NCBI GenBank assembly: GCA_016217545.1
Contig: JACRHT010000012.1
Location: forward strand, 372,001-436,000
Origin: Opitutia bacterium
GTDB lineage: Bacteria; Verrucomicrobiota; Verrucomicrobiia; Opitutales; Opitutaceae
DNA: 64,000 nucleotides
Direction of reading: 5' to 3'
Below are positions 43,028-51,679 of this stretch, in pieces. The notes beneath the pieces are model-generated. The model searched no databases. It was not told the DNA's origin and saw only the letters and a program-made list of their open reading frames with translations. Numbering within the stretch: the stretch's first letter is position 1; each line of letters opens with the position of its first letter. The translations under genes and the position numbers were made by a program.

Positions 43028-45829
43028 TTAGAATTTCTTCGTCAGCGAGAGGATGTAACGGCGCAGGCGCGGATCGCCCACGTAGCGCGGCACACCATTC
43101 GTGACCTCCGCGTCCTCATTGAAGGCGTTCTTGATCGTCACGGTGATTTTCGAGCCGCTGAACGCGCGCTCCCACCAGATCTTCGAGCTGGCGGAGAAGC
43201 GGTCGCCGTAACCGAAGTTATAGGAGACCTGCGGGTTCACCTCGGTGTATTCGGGATAGGGAATGCTGCCGATGCCCTGGATGTAATAGGCCGCTTGCTG
43301 ATTCACGGTCACGCCAGCGTCCCACGGCCCGCGGCCCCAGAACGCCGTGAGCGTGGTCTTGCGCGGCTGGTGGCCAAACGCGGACGTCGGCGTCGCCGCC
43401 GGCGTGGCCTTCTCCCACGTCACGTTCGGATCGGAGAGCGAGGCGCTGATCGACAAGCGACCGAAGTCGAAGGTGCGGTCGTAGCTCACGCGGTAGTCCC
43501 AGCCCTTGGTCGTGACGCCGGCGAGGTTGATGTTGCTGGCGTCCCAGCCGAGCTCGCCCTGGGCGGCGGTCTTGATCGTGCCGCCGGTGTAACCCAGCGC
43601 GCGATCCGCATCGGTGAGCGGATTGCGGAAAACGCGTTCCGGGAAGTAGTGCAGCAGCGTTTGCAGGCTCGTGGAACCGGAGCGCTCCGTGAAGCTGAAG
43701 TCGTAGTAGTCGACCGACACCGAGAGGCCCTTGAACCATTGGCCGGGCACATCGATCACGATGCCGACGTTGCGCGAAACGGATTCTTCGGGATGCAACG
43801 CCGGATTGCCGCCGCTGCGCGTGAGATAATCGGTGCGAGGAATGAGCGTGTTGCCGCGCGCGGGATCCACGGTCGTGCTGGTGCTGCGGACGGTCGTCGG
43901 GAGTTCAGTAACGGGCGCCAGCAGGTCGTAGAGGCGGACGGGTTTGAAGCCTTCGGAGCGCGACGCGCGGATCGCGATCCATTTCACCGGCCGGTAGAAA
44001 GCGCGATAGGTCGGCGTGACCGCGGAACCGATGTCCGAATAATCCGACGCGCGCCACGCGCCGCCGATTTCGAGGCGGTCGACGAGCAGGAGGTGCTGCG
44101 CGTCGGAGAGGAGCGGGATGCTCACTTCGCCGAAGGCGGCGGTGAGGTCGCGCTTGAAGGGCTTCGTCAGCACATAGGTGGGCGTCGAGGCGTTTTGCTC
44201 GCGCCAGAATTTCACTTTCTCGGTGCTGGCCTCCGCGCCAACGGCGATGTGCCACTCGCCCGCCCAGCCTTTCCAGACGGGACCGTCGGCCATGACGCTA
44301 TATTGATAGTTGTCGGACGTGTCCTTGTGGTCGTTGACCGGCAACAACGCCTCGAGCACGCCGGCCGCGTTCGGGTTGGCGACCTTGGAGCTGTCGTAGG
44401 CGAGGACCGGCTTGTTGGCGCTGGCCATCGCGGCGCTGAGGAGTCCGAAATTGAAACCCGAAGCGGTGAGCGCGTCGTCCGACACGATGTTGCGGGCAAA
44501 GGACGCGCTGGCGTCGTAGCGCCAGTTCTCGAGGAAGCTGCCGCGGACGCCGAGCGTGAGGGCTTGGTTCTCCTGCGCGGAGATCGTGCGCGAACGCGGC
44601 AGATCGACGAAGACCTTCTGAAGATAGAGCGCCTGGTTGAACGGATTGCCGGGATATCCCGCCGGCAACTGCGTCGTCAGAGTCGGGTAACCGCCGATGT
44701 AATCGTAGCGGAACTTGCTCGCGCGGCCCTCGAAGTAGAGGTTCGCCCAGGAGGTGAGTTCATAGTCGGCCTTGAACACGGCGCTCAGGCGCGTGTTGGT
44801 GCCGATCGTGTAGGCCGACGGACCCGCATCGAAGGGCGCCGGAATGGTCGTCGTGTAGGCGGCATTGGCAGCCGTCGTGCCGGTGGAACCGGCCGGGATC
44901 GCGACCACGTGCGTGTTCAAGCCGGTGATGAACGGACTGCTCGCGGTGTATTGCCACCACTGGGTCGAGAGCGTGCCCGGTCCGCTGGCGGGATTGAACA
45001 GGAAGTTGGAGTTCGCGTCGCCGAACTTGCGCGTGTCGTAGGTGCTGGTCCACCAGCGGTCCTGCCCCAGCAGCGCATTCTGGTCCTCGGCGGACAGCGT
45101 GATGAAGGTGCTGAGCTTCCCCGTGCGATAGCCGGCGGTGAGGCTGACGATCGTGTTGGCCGCGTCGGTGCTGAACGTGTTGTCGTAAGTCACCCGCAGC
45201 TCCGCGCCGCGGAAATTTTTCTTCAGGATGACGTTCACGACGCCCGCGATGGCCTCGGCGCCGTAGATCGCGCCCGCACCCTGGGGCAGCACCTCGATGC
45301 GCTCGATGGCGGAGATCGGAATGCCATCGACGGAAAAGTCCTCGCGGCCGCCGGCGCCGCCGGGGGCTTCCTGGCCGGTGTGCGGAATGCGCCGACCGTC
45401 GACGAGCACGAGCGTCGAATTGCCGCCGACACCGCGCAAGTTGAACGACGTGCCGACCGTCTGCGCGGGCGACGTGCCGCTGTTCTGCATGTTGTCGTTG
45501 TAGCCGATCGAGCCGCCGAGTTGCGGCACCGCCCAACGAATGTCGGCGAGTCGCGTCACGCCGCGACGCTCGAGTTCGATTTGCGGGATCGAAAGCACGG
45601 GCAAGGCGCCCTGCTCCTGACCGAGAGTGCGGATGCGCGTGCCGGTGACCTCGAACTCTTGCAGCTGGAACGTCTTCGAGTCATCGTCCGCGGTCTTCTT
45701 TTCTTCGACGGGAATCTTCTTCGCCGGCTCTTCCGCGGGTCCGGATTTTGGCGCGGTTTGGGCGAAAGCAAACACGGGCAGCGCCAACCAGCAGAGCGCC
45801 CGGGTGAAACGAGAGGTGTGTAGGTTCAT
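43028..45829 (-). CDS. TonB-dependent outer-membrane receptor
   Basis: 933 residues. A signal peptide (ending VFAFAQ, about residue 24) and a Lys/Glu/Pro linker lead to the plug: QLQEFEVTGTRIRTL, NLRGVGGNSTLVLVDGRRIPHTG (in pieces), IERIEVLPQGAGAIYGAEAIAGVVNVILKKNF. The barrel ends RRYILSLTKKF with terminal Phe. The GTRI plug type is common among receptors for saccharides or peptides in Proteobacteria and Verrucomicrobiota. It heads an operon with the TlpA gene and is divergent from a LuxR-type regulator, which is a likely controller. The substrate is unknown. Confidence 0.93.
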   Translation of the reverse strand: MNLHTSRFTRALCWLALPVFAFAQTAPKSGPAEEPAKKIPVEEKKTADDDSKTFQLQEFEVTGTRIRTLGQEQGALPVLSIPQIELERRGVTRLADIRWAVPQLGGSIGYNDNMQNSGTSPAQTVGTSFNLRGVGGNSTLVLVDGRRIPHTGQEAPGGAGGREDFSVDGIPISAIERIEVLPQGAGAIYGAEAIAGVVNVILKKNFRGAELRVTYDNTFSTDAANTIVSLTAGYRTGKLSTFITLSAEDQNALLGQDRWWTSTYDTRKFGDANSNFLFNPASGPGTLSTQWWQYTASSPFITGLNTHVVAIPAGSTGTTAANAAYTTTIPAPFDAGPSAYTIGTNTRLSAVFKADYELTSWANLYFEGRASKFRYDYIGGYPTLTTQLPAGYPGNPFNQALYLQKVFVDLPRSRTISAQENQALTLGVRGSFLENWRYDASASFARNIVSDDALTASGFNFGLLSAAMASANKPVLAYDSSKVANPNAAGVLEALLPVNDHKDTSDNYQYSVMADGPVWKGWAGEWHIAVGAEASTEKVKFWREQNASTPTYVLTKPFKRDLTAAFGEVSIPLLSDAQHLLLVDRLEIGGAWRASDYSDIGSAVTPTYRAFYRPVKWIAIRASRSEGFKPVRLYDLLAPVTELPTTVRSTSTTVDPARGNTLIPRTDYLTRSGGNPALHPEESVSRNVGIVIDVPGQWFKGLSVSVDYYDFSFTERSGSTSLQTLLHYFPERVFRNPLTDADRALGYTGGTIKTAAQGELGWDASNINLAGVTTKGWDYRVSYDRTFDFGRLSISASLSDPNVTWEKATPAATPTSAFGHQPRKTTLTAFWGRGPWDAGVTVNQQAAYYIQGIGSIPYPEYTEVNPQVSYNFGYGDRFSASSKIWWERAFSGSKITVTIKNAFNEDAEVTNGVPRYVGDPRLRRYILSLTKKF

Positions 45830-45972
45830 AGTGTGTGAGCGACGGGGTGCGGCGACCTTTCAGCCGCCTGCGTGCCCGCACAAACTAACTTAGGTTAATA
45901 AACGTCCGCCTCTCGTCATACGTCGGGATTGAGACTCGCCGCGCTGGCCCGGCCCGTGCTCCGCTGCGCGCG

Positions 45973-47157
45973 TTGAGTCACGCCTCTTCCAGTCATAATC
46001 TCGGCCTCCTTCCTGCCGGCGCCGGCCAGGGCGCATTGCTCAATCTGCATCGCGCGCTCGAATTCAACGAATTGTGGAGCGCCCTGCAGGGACTGCTCGA
46101 GGAACTCGTCCCGCACGACACGCTCGTGATGTCGGTCAACTACCTCGACTGGAAGAAGGAGACCTCGACCAAGCGCTTCTCCTCCGCGCGCTCCCGCTTC
46201 CCGCACGACGAGCACGCCAACCAGCTCGTCGCCGCGGAGGGTCGCGCTTTCTTCCAGCCGTTTCTCGATCTCAACCACGGCATCGCCGCCTACCAGCACA
46301 GCCAGCTCGTCGCCGATCCGCGCCAAATCGATCGCACACCTTACTACCGGCGCTACATGTCGACCTACGACTGGCGCTACTCGGCGCACCTGCTCTTCTG
46401 GCACGGCCGCGGCGTCGAGACGTCGTTCGCCCTGCGCCGCCGGGCGGACCAAGGCGATTTCACACCGCATGAGATGGGTGTGCTGAACGCGGTGCATCCG
46501 CATATCAAGGTCGCCTTCGACCGCATGAAGATCTTCGAACAGGAGCGCCAGCGCCGGCGTCTGCTCGAAGGCTTCTATCGCGCCAAGCCCGACGCGGTCC
46601 TCTTCCTCGACTGGAATCTCGAGCCGATCTACGTCTCGCAGGACGCTCTCGCCCTTTGCGCCGTCTGGAATCTCGGCCACGAGCGCGCCCGCAACTACAC
46701 GCCGCAGGCCGTGTTCGCGATCCCCGAGGAAATCCGCGCCGCGTGCGACGAGCTCCGGCGCGAATGGCAGACGCGACCGGGTGGATCGCTGCCCGTCGAG
46801 GGCAACGCGCCCACCCGCCACATTCTCTCCCATCAGCCCGGACACGAGGCATTGATCGCGTTGCGTCCGGAAAAAAACGGCACGCTCACCAAACCCGTCT
46901 TCGTCGTGCGCCTGCGGATGAGCGAGGCGGTCGCCGCCACCAGCACCCTGCCGGCGTCCTCGTCCGACCGCCTGCTGCACCAGCTTTCCCCGAGCGAACG
47001 CGAACTCGCCCAGCTCGTCTGCGCCGGCCTGACCAACAAGGAAATCGCCGCCCAACTCAAGAAGACCGAAGGCAGCGTGAAGGTGCAGCTCAGCGGCGTG
47101 TTCCAGAAGCTGCGCGTCAACAGCCGCGCCAAGCTCATCATCGCGCTCCGCGGCTGA
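45973..47157 (+). CDS. LuxR-family transcriptional regulator
   Basis: 394 residues starting at TTG. Residues 20-210 form a GAF-like sensor region (LNLHRALEFNELWSALQGLLEELVPHD in pieces; FTPHEMGVLNAVHPHIKVAFDRM). A PAS-like section spans about 210-320 (LEGFYRAKPDAVLFLDWNLEPIYVS). The C-terminal GerE domain (about 332-392) has LSPSERELAQLVCAGLTNKEIAAQL, with recognition helix SVKVQLSGVFQKL. It is divergent from the TonB receptor/TlpA operon with a 143-bp gap and is probably its regulator. The effector is unknown. A GTG or ATG start further in is possible but would shorten the sensor. Confidence 0.85.
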   Translation: MSHASSSHNLGLLPAGAGQGALLNLHRALEFNELWSALQGLLEELVPHDTLVMSVNYLDWKKETSTKRFSSARSRFPHDEHANQLVAAEGRAFFQPFLDLNHGIAAYQHSQLVADPRQIDRTPYYRRYMSTYDWRYSAHLLFWHGRGVETSFALRRRADQGDFTPHEMGVLNAVHPHIKVAFDRMKIFEQERQRRRLLEGFYRAKPDAVLFLDWNLEPIYVSQDALALCAVWNLGHERARNYTPQAVFAIPEEIRAACDELRREWQTRPGGSLPVEGNAPTRHILSHQPGHEALIALRPEKNGTLTKPVFVVRLRMSEAVAATSTLPASSSDRLLHQLSPSERELAQLVCAGLTNKEIAAQLKKTEGSVKVQLSGVFQKLRVNSRAKLIIALRG

Positions 47158-47216
47158 GCGCCACGGCCGACTGCTGCGGAGTTGCGCACCCCGGGGGCGT
47201 TTGCTCCACTCCGCGC

Positions 47217-48383
47217 GTGTCCATTGAACCGACCCTGCCGGACGGCGATCCCGTCGCCGACACCGTAGCCGCCGACCAACTCGCCGCGCATGCCGCCGAG
47301 CCGCGCGGCCATGCGCACGGCCCGATCCACACGCATTGCGAAAACTGCGGCACCGAGCTCAAGGGCCCCTTCTGCCACGCCTGCGGCCAGCACGACTTCG
47401 AATTTCATCGCTCGTTCGGGCACGTGTTCCTCGAGGCATTGGAGAACTTCCTCCATTTCGACGCGAAATTCTTCCGCAACATCATCACGCTGCTCTTCCG
47501 CCCCGGCCAGCTCACTGCGGACTTCAATGCCGGCAAGCGCGCGTCGCAGATGCCGCCGTTCCGGCTCTATCTGTTCACCGCGTTCGTATTTTTCATCCTG
47601 CTCTTCGCGACGAGCGGCAAGGACTTCGATGCCGTGAGCGTCGGCCCGGGAGATGGAAGACCCCAAGGCCTCACCTTCTCCGGCGCGCCGCCCAAGCTGG
47701 CCGGCTTGACCGTCGACGGCAAGCCCGCCACCGCCGCGCAAGCTTTCGACGCGATCGCCGAGAGCCAAGCCAAACAGGCCGCGGAGAAACACAACGCGAA
47801 CAAGCCCCGCGAAGGCGCCACCGATCCCGTGCCAGAGGCGAGCGCCCGCAAGCCGGAGGTTAAAGCCAAGGAGCCGAATCGCCCGCACCTCAGCGTCGTG
47901 AGCATCGACAAGCCCGAGAAGGACAAAAACGTCTTCGAACGCTTCATCGAGCACCAGGGCCAGCGCGCACTCGAACCCGAATTCCGCAAGGAGATGAGCC
48001 ACTCCTTCCTCGCCGCGCTGCCCAAGATGCTCCTCTTCTGCCTGCCGCTCTTCGCGCTCTACACTCGCGTGCTCTTCCGCAAATCGGGCCAAGTCTACCT
48101 CCAGCACCTCGTCGGCGCGATCCACTACCACACCTTCATCTATCTCTGGGTGATGTTCCGCGACGGCTGGGCTTTTCTGGGACAGTTCGCGCACGTGGGC
48201 GGCCTCATCGCCTTCGCCGCCAACCTCTGGCTCATACTCTATCCGTTCTTCATGCTGCGGCGCCTCTACGGCAATTCGTGGAAGCTCACGATTTTCAAGA
48301 CGGCGCTCCTCTCGCTCGCCTATCTGCTCACGATCGCCGTCGGCTTCTTCACCACCGCCGTCGTGCTGTTCCTCATGCTCTGA
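47217..48383 (+). CDS. DUF3667 membrane protein with N-terminal zinc ribbon
   Basis: 388 residues starting at GTG. An N-terminal zinc ribbon CENCGTELKGPFCHACGQ (about 42-59) and the family motif FHRSFGHVFLEALENF are followed by FRNIITLLFRPGQLTADFNAGKRASQMPPFRLYLF (in pieces). TM1 lies near 122-138; a large Ala/Lys/Glu-rich hydrophilic insert (about 150-260) separates it from three or four C-terminal helices. This is DUF3667, a family of unknown function. The insert is longer than in most members I know of. There are no operon partners; the LuxR gene ends 59 bp upstream. Confidence 0.85.
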   Translation: MSIEPTLPDGDPVADTVAADQLAAHAAEPRGHAHGPIHTHCENCGTELKGPFCHACGQHDFEFHRSFGHVFLEALENFLHFDAKFFRNIITLLFRPGQLTADFNAGKRASQMPPFRLYLFTAFVFFILLFATSGKDFDAVSVGPGDGRPQGLTFSGAPPKLAGLTVDGKPATAAQAFDAIAESQAKQAAEKHNANKPREGATDPVPEASARKPEVKAKEPNRPHLSVVSIDKPEKDKNVFERFIEHQGQRALEPEFRKEMSHSFLAALPKMLLFCLPLFALYTRVLFRKSGQVYLQHLVGAIHYHTFIYLWVMFRDGWAFLGQFAHVGGLIAFAANLWLILYPFFMLRRLYGNSWKLTIFKTALLSLAYLLTIAVGFFTTAVVLFLML

Positions 48384-48521
48384 ACGGCGCCGGCGGCCTG
48401 AAGCGAGGCGCGACCGCAATCCGCCGCGTCCATCGCCTCTCCCGCGCCGTTCGCCGTGTCGCCTGCGTCGCGCCACCGCGCAGTTGCCTCGCCCGCCGCG
48501 CTCGCGAAACTGGCCGCGCCG

Positions 48522-49556
48522 ATGAAAGCCCTCCGACTCGTCGCCCCGCATCGCCCGGTCGAACTCCACGACGTCTCCCCGCCCACGCCCGGCCCCGACG
48601 ACGTGCTGATCCGCGTCCACGCCGCCGGCATCTGCCACTCCGACGCGCACTATCGGAACGGCATCGCCAATTTCGACGGCCTCCTGCCGCTCACCCTCGG
48701 CCACGAAGTCGCCGGCACCGTCGCCGAACTCGGCGCCAACATCCGCTCGCTCGCTCGCGGCCAGCGCGTCTGCGTGCACTACCTCGCCACCTGCGGCACG
48801 TGCGCGTGGTGCGCGGGCGGACACGAGCAATTCTGCGGCACCGGCAAAATGATCGGCCGCCACCGCGACGGCGGCATGGCGGAATTCATCGTCATGCCCG
48901 CCGCGAGCGTGTTTCCGTTGCCCGACGAAATCTCCTTCGCTCACGGCGCCGTGATGATGTGCTCGTCGGCCACCGCGCTCCACGCGCTGCGCAAGGCCCG
49001 CCTCGCGCCCGGCGAGACCGTGGCGATCTTCGGCATCGGCGGTCTCGGAGCCTCCGCCGTGCAACTCGCGCGCGCCCTCGGCGCCGGCCGCGTCTTCGCC
49101 GTCGACCTCAACGCCGACAAACTCGCCCTCGCCGAACGCTTCGGCGCCACGCCCGTGAGCGCCCGCACGAGCGACCCCGTCGCCGAGATCCGCCGCGCCA
49201 CCGGCGGCCGCGGCGTCGACGTCGCGCTCGAACTCGTCGGCCTGCCGCAAACCATCCAGCAATCCGTCCGCGTCCTCGGCAAACTCGGCCGCGCCGCGCT
49301 CGCCGGCCTCACGCGCGCTCCGCTTGGCGTCGACCCTTACCACGAGGTTATCAATCAGGAGGCCGAGATCATCGGCGTCTCCGATCACCTCGCCACGGAA
49401 ATCCCCGACCTGCTCCGCTTCGCCGCCGATGGCCGCCTGCAACTCGACCCCATCGTCACGCGTCGCGTCGCGCTCGACGCCGCCGCCATCAACTCCGTCC
49501 TCGACGACCTCGACCGTTTCGGCAGCGCCGCGCGCACCGTCATCGAGATCGCCTGA
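48522..49556 (+). CDS. Zinc-dependent alcohol dehydrogenase (MDR superfamily)
   Basis: 344-residue cytoplasmic NAD(P)-dependent dehydrogenase. Catalytic zinc ligands are C38 (GICHSD) and H61/E62 (LGHEVAG). The structural zinc lobe has C91, C94, C97 and C105 (CGTCAWCAGGHEQFC). The Rossmann motif is GIGGLGASAVQLA, followed by a nucleotide-binding acid in VFAVDLNADK, which favours NAD. It oxidises an alcohol or reduces an aldehyde; specificity is not readable. The ATG at 48522 gives the standard N-terminus. REP-like hairpins start right after its stop. Confidence 0.92.
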   Translation: MKALRLVAPHRPVELHDVSPPTPGPDDVLIRVHAAGICHSDAHYRNGIANFDGLLPLTLGHEVAGTVAELGANIRSLARGQRVCVHYLATCGTCAWCAGGHEQFCGTGKMIGRHRDGGMAEFIVMPAASVFPLPDEISFAHGAVMMCSSATALHALRKARLAPGETVAIFGIGGLGASAVQLARALGAGRVFAVDLNADKLALAERFGATPVSARTSDPVAEIRRATGGRGVDVALELVGLPQTIQQSVRVLGKLGRAALAGLTRAPLGVDPYHEVINQEAEIIGVSDHLATEIPDLLRFAADGRLQLDPIVTRRVALDAAAINSVLDDLDRFGSAARTVIEIA

Positions 49557-49559
49557 CGT

Positions 49560-49590
49560 GTAGCCAGCGCGCGACCTCCGGGCGCGGGTC
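49560..49590 (+). repeat. REP-like GTAG hairpin (degenerate copy)
   Basis: GTAG head followed by a stem of only CGCG / CGCG around the loop ACCTCCGGG; flanking bases are partly complementary. It starts 4 bp after the alcohol dehydrogenase stop. The loop fits the ACC-N-C-N-GGG pattern of the other copies. Confidence 0.55.
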
Positions 49591-49645
49591 ACTTCTGCTC
49601 ACGAATACCATCCGCATTCGCCCGCCGTCTGGCGCGGCAACGCCG

Positions 49646-49670
49646 GTAGGGTCGGACCGCTGGGCCGACC
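49646..49670 (+). repeat. REP-like GTAG hairpin (plus orientation)
   Basis: GTAG, then a 6-bp stem GGTCGG / CCGACC around the loop ACCGCTGGG. It faces an inverted partner at 49685-49709, 14 bp away, giving a BIME-like pair between the dehydrogenase and malQ genes. Confidence 0.8.
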
Positions 49671-49684
49671 GCGAACGTCTCCAC

Positions 49685-49709
49685 GGCGCGCCCAGCGGTC
49701 GCGCCCTAC
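49685..49709 (-). repeat. REP-like GTAG hairpin (minus orientation)
   Basis: On the minus strand: GTAG, stem GGCGCG / CGCGCC, loop ACCGCTGGG. Same head and loop as the copy at 49646-49670 but a different, still fully paired, stem. Confidence 0.8.
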
Positions 49710-49790
49710 CTCGATCCAAACCGCTCGAACCATCGGCCCTGTAGCGGCAACCTATCCCGCCTGCGCCGACGCACAGTTTGACCGCCGCGC

Positions 49791-51419
49791 GTGTCCCGCT
49801 ACCGTCGCACTCCCTCTTTCCCTCGCGTGAAAAAATCCTCCGCCCACACCGCCACGAAGTCCGCTCCGCCCGCCGCCGCTCCCGCCGGCAACGCCACCGC
49901 GCCGCTCCCGCTCTTCAACTGGCTGCGCTCCCGCGGCGCCGGCGTGCTCCTCCACCCGACCGCGCTGCCCGGCGCCCAAGGCGTCGGCGTGTTCGACGCC
50001 CACGCGCTGCGCTTCCTCGATTTTCTCCAGCAAGCCGGCGTGAAATACTGGCAGCTCTGCCCGCTCGGCCCGACCGGCTACGGCGACTCGCCCTACGCCT
50101 GCTTTTCCGCCTTCGCCGGCAATCCGCACCTCATCGACCTCGCCGCGCTCGTGCCGCACGACCTGCTCGACGAGGCCGACCTCGCGCCGCTGCGCACGTT
50201 GCCGACCGACCGCGTCGATTTCGGCGCGCTGCATGAGAAGAAGCGTCCGCTGCTCGCACGCGCCTATCGTAATTTCATGGAGCGCGAAGTCGCCGCGCCC
50301 TACGGCGAGTTCGAGGCCTTCAAGCACCGCCACGCCTCCTGGCTGATGCCCTACGCTTACTTCACCGCGCTGAAGGACCACTTCAACGGCGCGTCGTGGA
50401 CCGAGTGGCCCGTCGAGCTGCGCGACTACGCCTCCGCGCAAAAATCCGACCTGCGCGCGCTGCTCGAGGAGCCGATCGAGCGCTGCTGCTTCGCCCAATA
50501 CCTCTTCTTCGGTCAATGGCACCTCATCCGCACCGAGGCGCGCGCGCGCGGCATCGAGATCGTCGGCGACCTGCCGATCTTCGTCGCGCTCGACTCCTCC
50601 GACGCGTGGTCGAACCCGGGCCTCTTCGAACTCGATCCGCAAACCAAGCGCCCGATCGCCGTCGCCGGCGTGCCGCCGGATTATTTCTCCGCCGACGGAC
50701 AGCTCTGGGGCAATCCGCTCTACCGCTGGGAAGCGCACCGCGCGGAAAATTACCGCTGGTGGATTGAGCGCATGCGCGCCGCGTTCGAGCTCTACGACAT
50801 CGTGCGCATCGATCACTTCCGCGGCTTCGACACCTACTGGCGCATCCCGCTGCCCGCGACGAACGCGCGCGTCGGCGAGTGGCGCCAGGGCCCCGGCCTC
50901 GAGCTCTTCCGTGCGTTTCACCGCGAATTTCCCGACGCGCGCATCATCGCCGAGGATCTCGGCGACCTCACGCCCAGCGTGCGCGACCTCCTCGCGCAGA
51001 CCGGCCTGCCCGGCATGCTCGTGCTGCAATTCGCCTTCGGCGGCGACGCGACCAACAGCTACCTGCCGCACAACGCGACGCCGAACAGCGTCATCTATCC
51101 CGGCACGCACGACAACGACACCACGCTCGGCTGGTATCGCACCGCAAGCGAGCACGAGCGCGACTACGTGCGCCGCTACTTCCGCGTTTCCGGCCAGGAA
51201 GTCGCGTGGGATTTCCTCCGCGCCGCCTACGCGAGCGCGTCGCGCCTCGCCGTGATTCCACTGCAGGACGTGCTCTCGCTCGAAAGCGCCGCGCGCTTCA
51301 ACACGCCCGGAAAACCTGAGGGCAACTGGCAGTGGCGCTACCGCGCGGCCGATCTCGAAAAACTTTTTGGCGGCACCACGAACTATCTGCGCGACCTCGC
51401 GCAGCTCTACGGACGCTGA
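49791..51419 (+). CDS. malQ: 4-alpha-glucanotransferase (amylomaltase)
   Basis: 542 residues from GTG 49791; GTG 49827 is an alternative that would remove a 12-residue leader. GH77 enzyme that transfers alpha-1,4-glucan chains in maltodextrin/glycogen metabolism. Family features are GVLLHPTALPGAQGVGVF at the barrel start, WQLCPLGPTGYGDSPYACFSAFAGNP (in pieces), nucleophile D in YDIVRIDHFRGF, acid E in RIIAEDLGDL and third D in YPGTHDNDTTLGW. The Ala/Pro/Lys-rich N-terminal 40 residues are non-conserved. It appears to stand alone; no glycogen genes are adjacent. Confidence 0.93.
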   Translation: MSRYRRTPSFPRVKKSSAHTATKSAPPAAAPAGNATAPLPLFNWLRSRGAGVLLHPTALPGAQGVGVFDAHALRFLDFLQQAGVKYWQLCPLGPTGYGDSPYACFSAFAGNPHLIDLAALVPHDLLDEADLAPLRTLPTDRVDFGALHEKKRPLLARAYRNFMEREVAAPYGEFEAFKHRHASWLMPYAYFTALKDHFNGASWTEWPVELRDYASAQKSDLRALLEEPIERCCFAQYLFFGQWHLIRTEARARGIEIVGDLPIFVALDSSDAWSNPGLFELDPQTKRPIAVAGVPPDYFSADGQLWGNPLYRWEAHRAENYRWWIERMRAAFELYDIVRIDHFRGFDTYWRIPLPATNARVGEWRQGPGLELFRAFHREFPDARIIAEDLGDLTPSVRDLLAQTGLPGMLVLQFAFGGDATNSYLPHNATPNSVIYPGTHDNDTTLGWYRTASEHERDYVRRYFRVSGQEVAWDFLRAAYASASRLAVIPLQDVLSLESAARFNTPGKPEGNWQWRYRAADLEKLFGGTTNYLRDLAQLYGR

Positions 51420-51515
51420 TTTTTTCGCGCGGAGAAATTTTCACGCCGCGTCGCACCGCGCGTCACACGGAATATTTTCCGTGCATCTTGCGCGCGCGCT
51501 CGTTAGGAATTTTCC

Positions 51516-51575
51516 ATGGCAAAGAAAAAAGCGGCCAAAAAGGCCACCAAGAAAGCCGGCAAAAAGAAGAAGTAA
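51516..51575 (+). CDS. 19-residue lysine/alanine microprotein
   Basis: Translates to MAKKKAAKKATKKAGKKKK, with eleven Lys in 19 residues, ending TAA. A good ribosome-binding sequence (AGGA at 51505-51508) sits 7 bp before the ATG, and a strong terminator follows 30 bp downstream, so it forms a complete small transcription unit. It resembles histone H1 or bacterial Hc1 tails, and similar tiny Lys-rich proteins are known to me from Verrucomicrobiota. Probably binds DNA or RNA non-specifically. It is below normal gene-finder length limits. Confidence 0.7.
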   Translation: MAKKKAAKKATKKAGKKKK

Positions 51576-51605
51576 CGCCCGTCGTTGCATCTTGCTACCC
51601 CAAGC

Positions 51606-51637
51606 CGCCGGCTCTTCGGAGCCGGCGTTTTGTTTTT
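51606..51637 (+). terminator. Rho-independent terminator (UUCG loop)
   Basis: 9-bp stem CGCCGGCTC / GAGCCGGCG closed by a TTCG tetraloop, followed by TTTTGTTTTTC. It terminates the lysine microprotein unit. Confidence 0.93.
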
Positions 51638-51679
51638 CTCAGAGGGAAAATCGCGGAGCGAGCCGCGCGCGAGACCCAG

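Noticed and set aside
42080-45823. A 1247-codon plus-strand open frame antisense to the second operon TonB receptor and TlpA gene
   Set aside because: Same GC-driven artefact; it crosses two well-defined genes and has no recognisable domain.
45886-45905. TTAATAA-containing string upstream of the TonB receptor as a seventh TAATA palindrome
   Set aside because: The flanks are not complementary.
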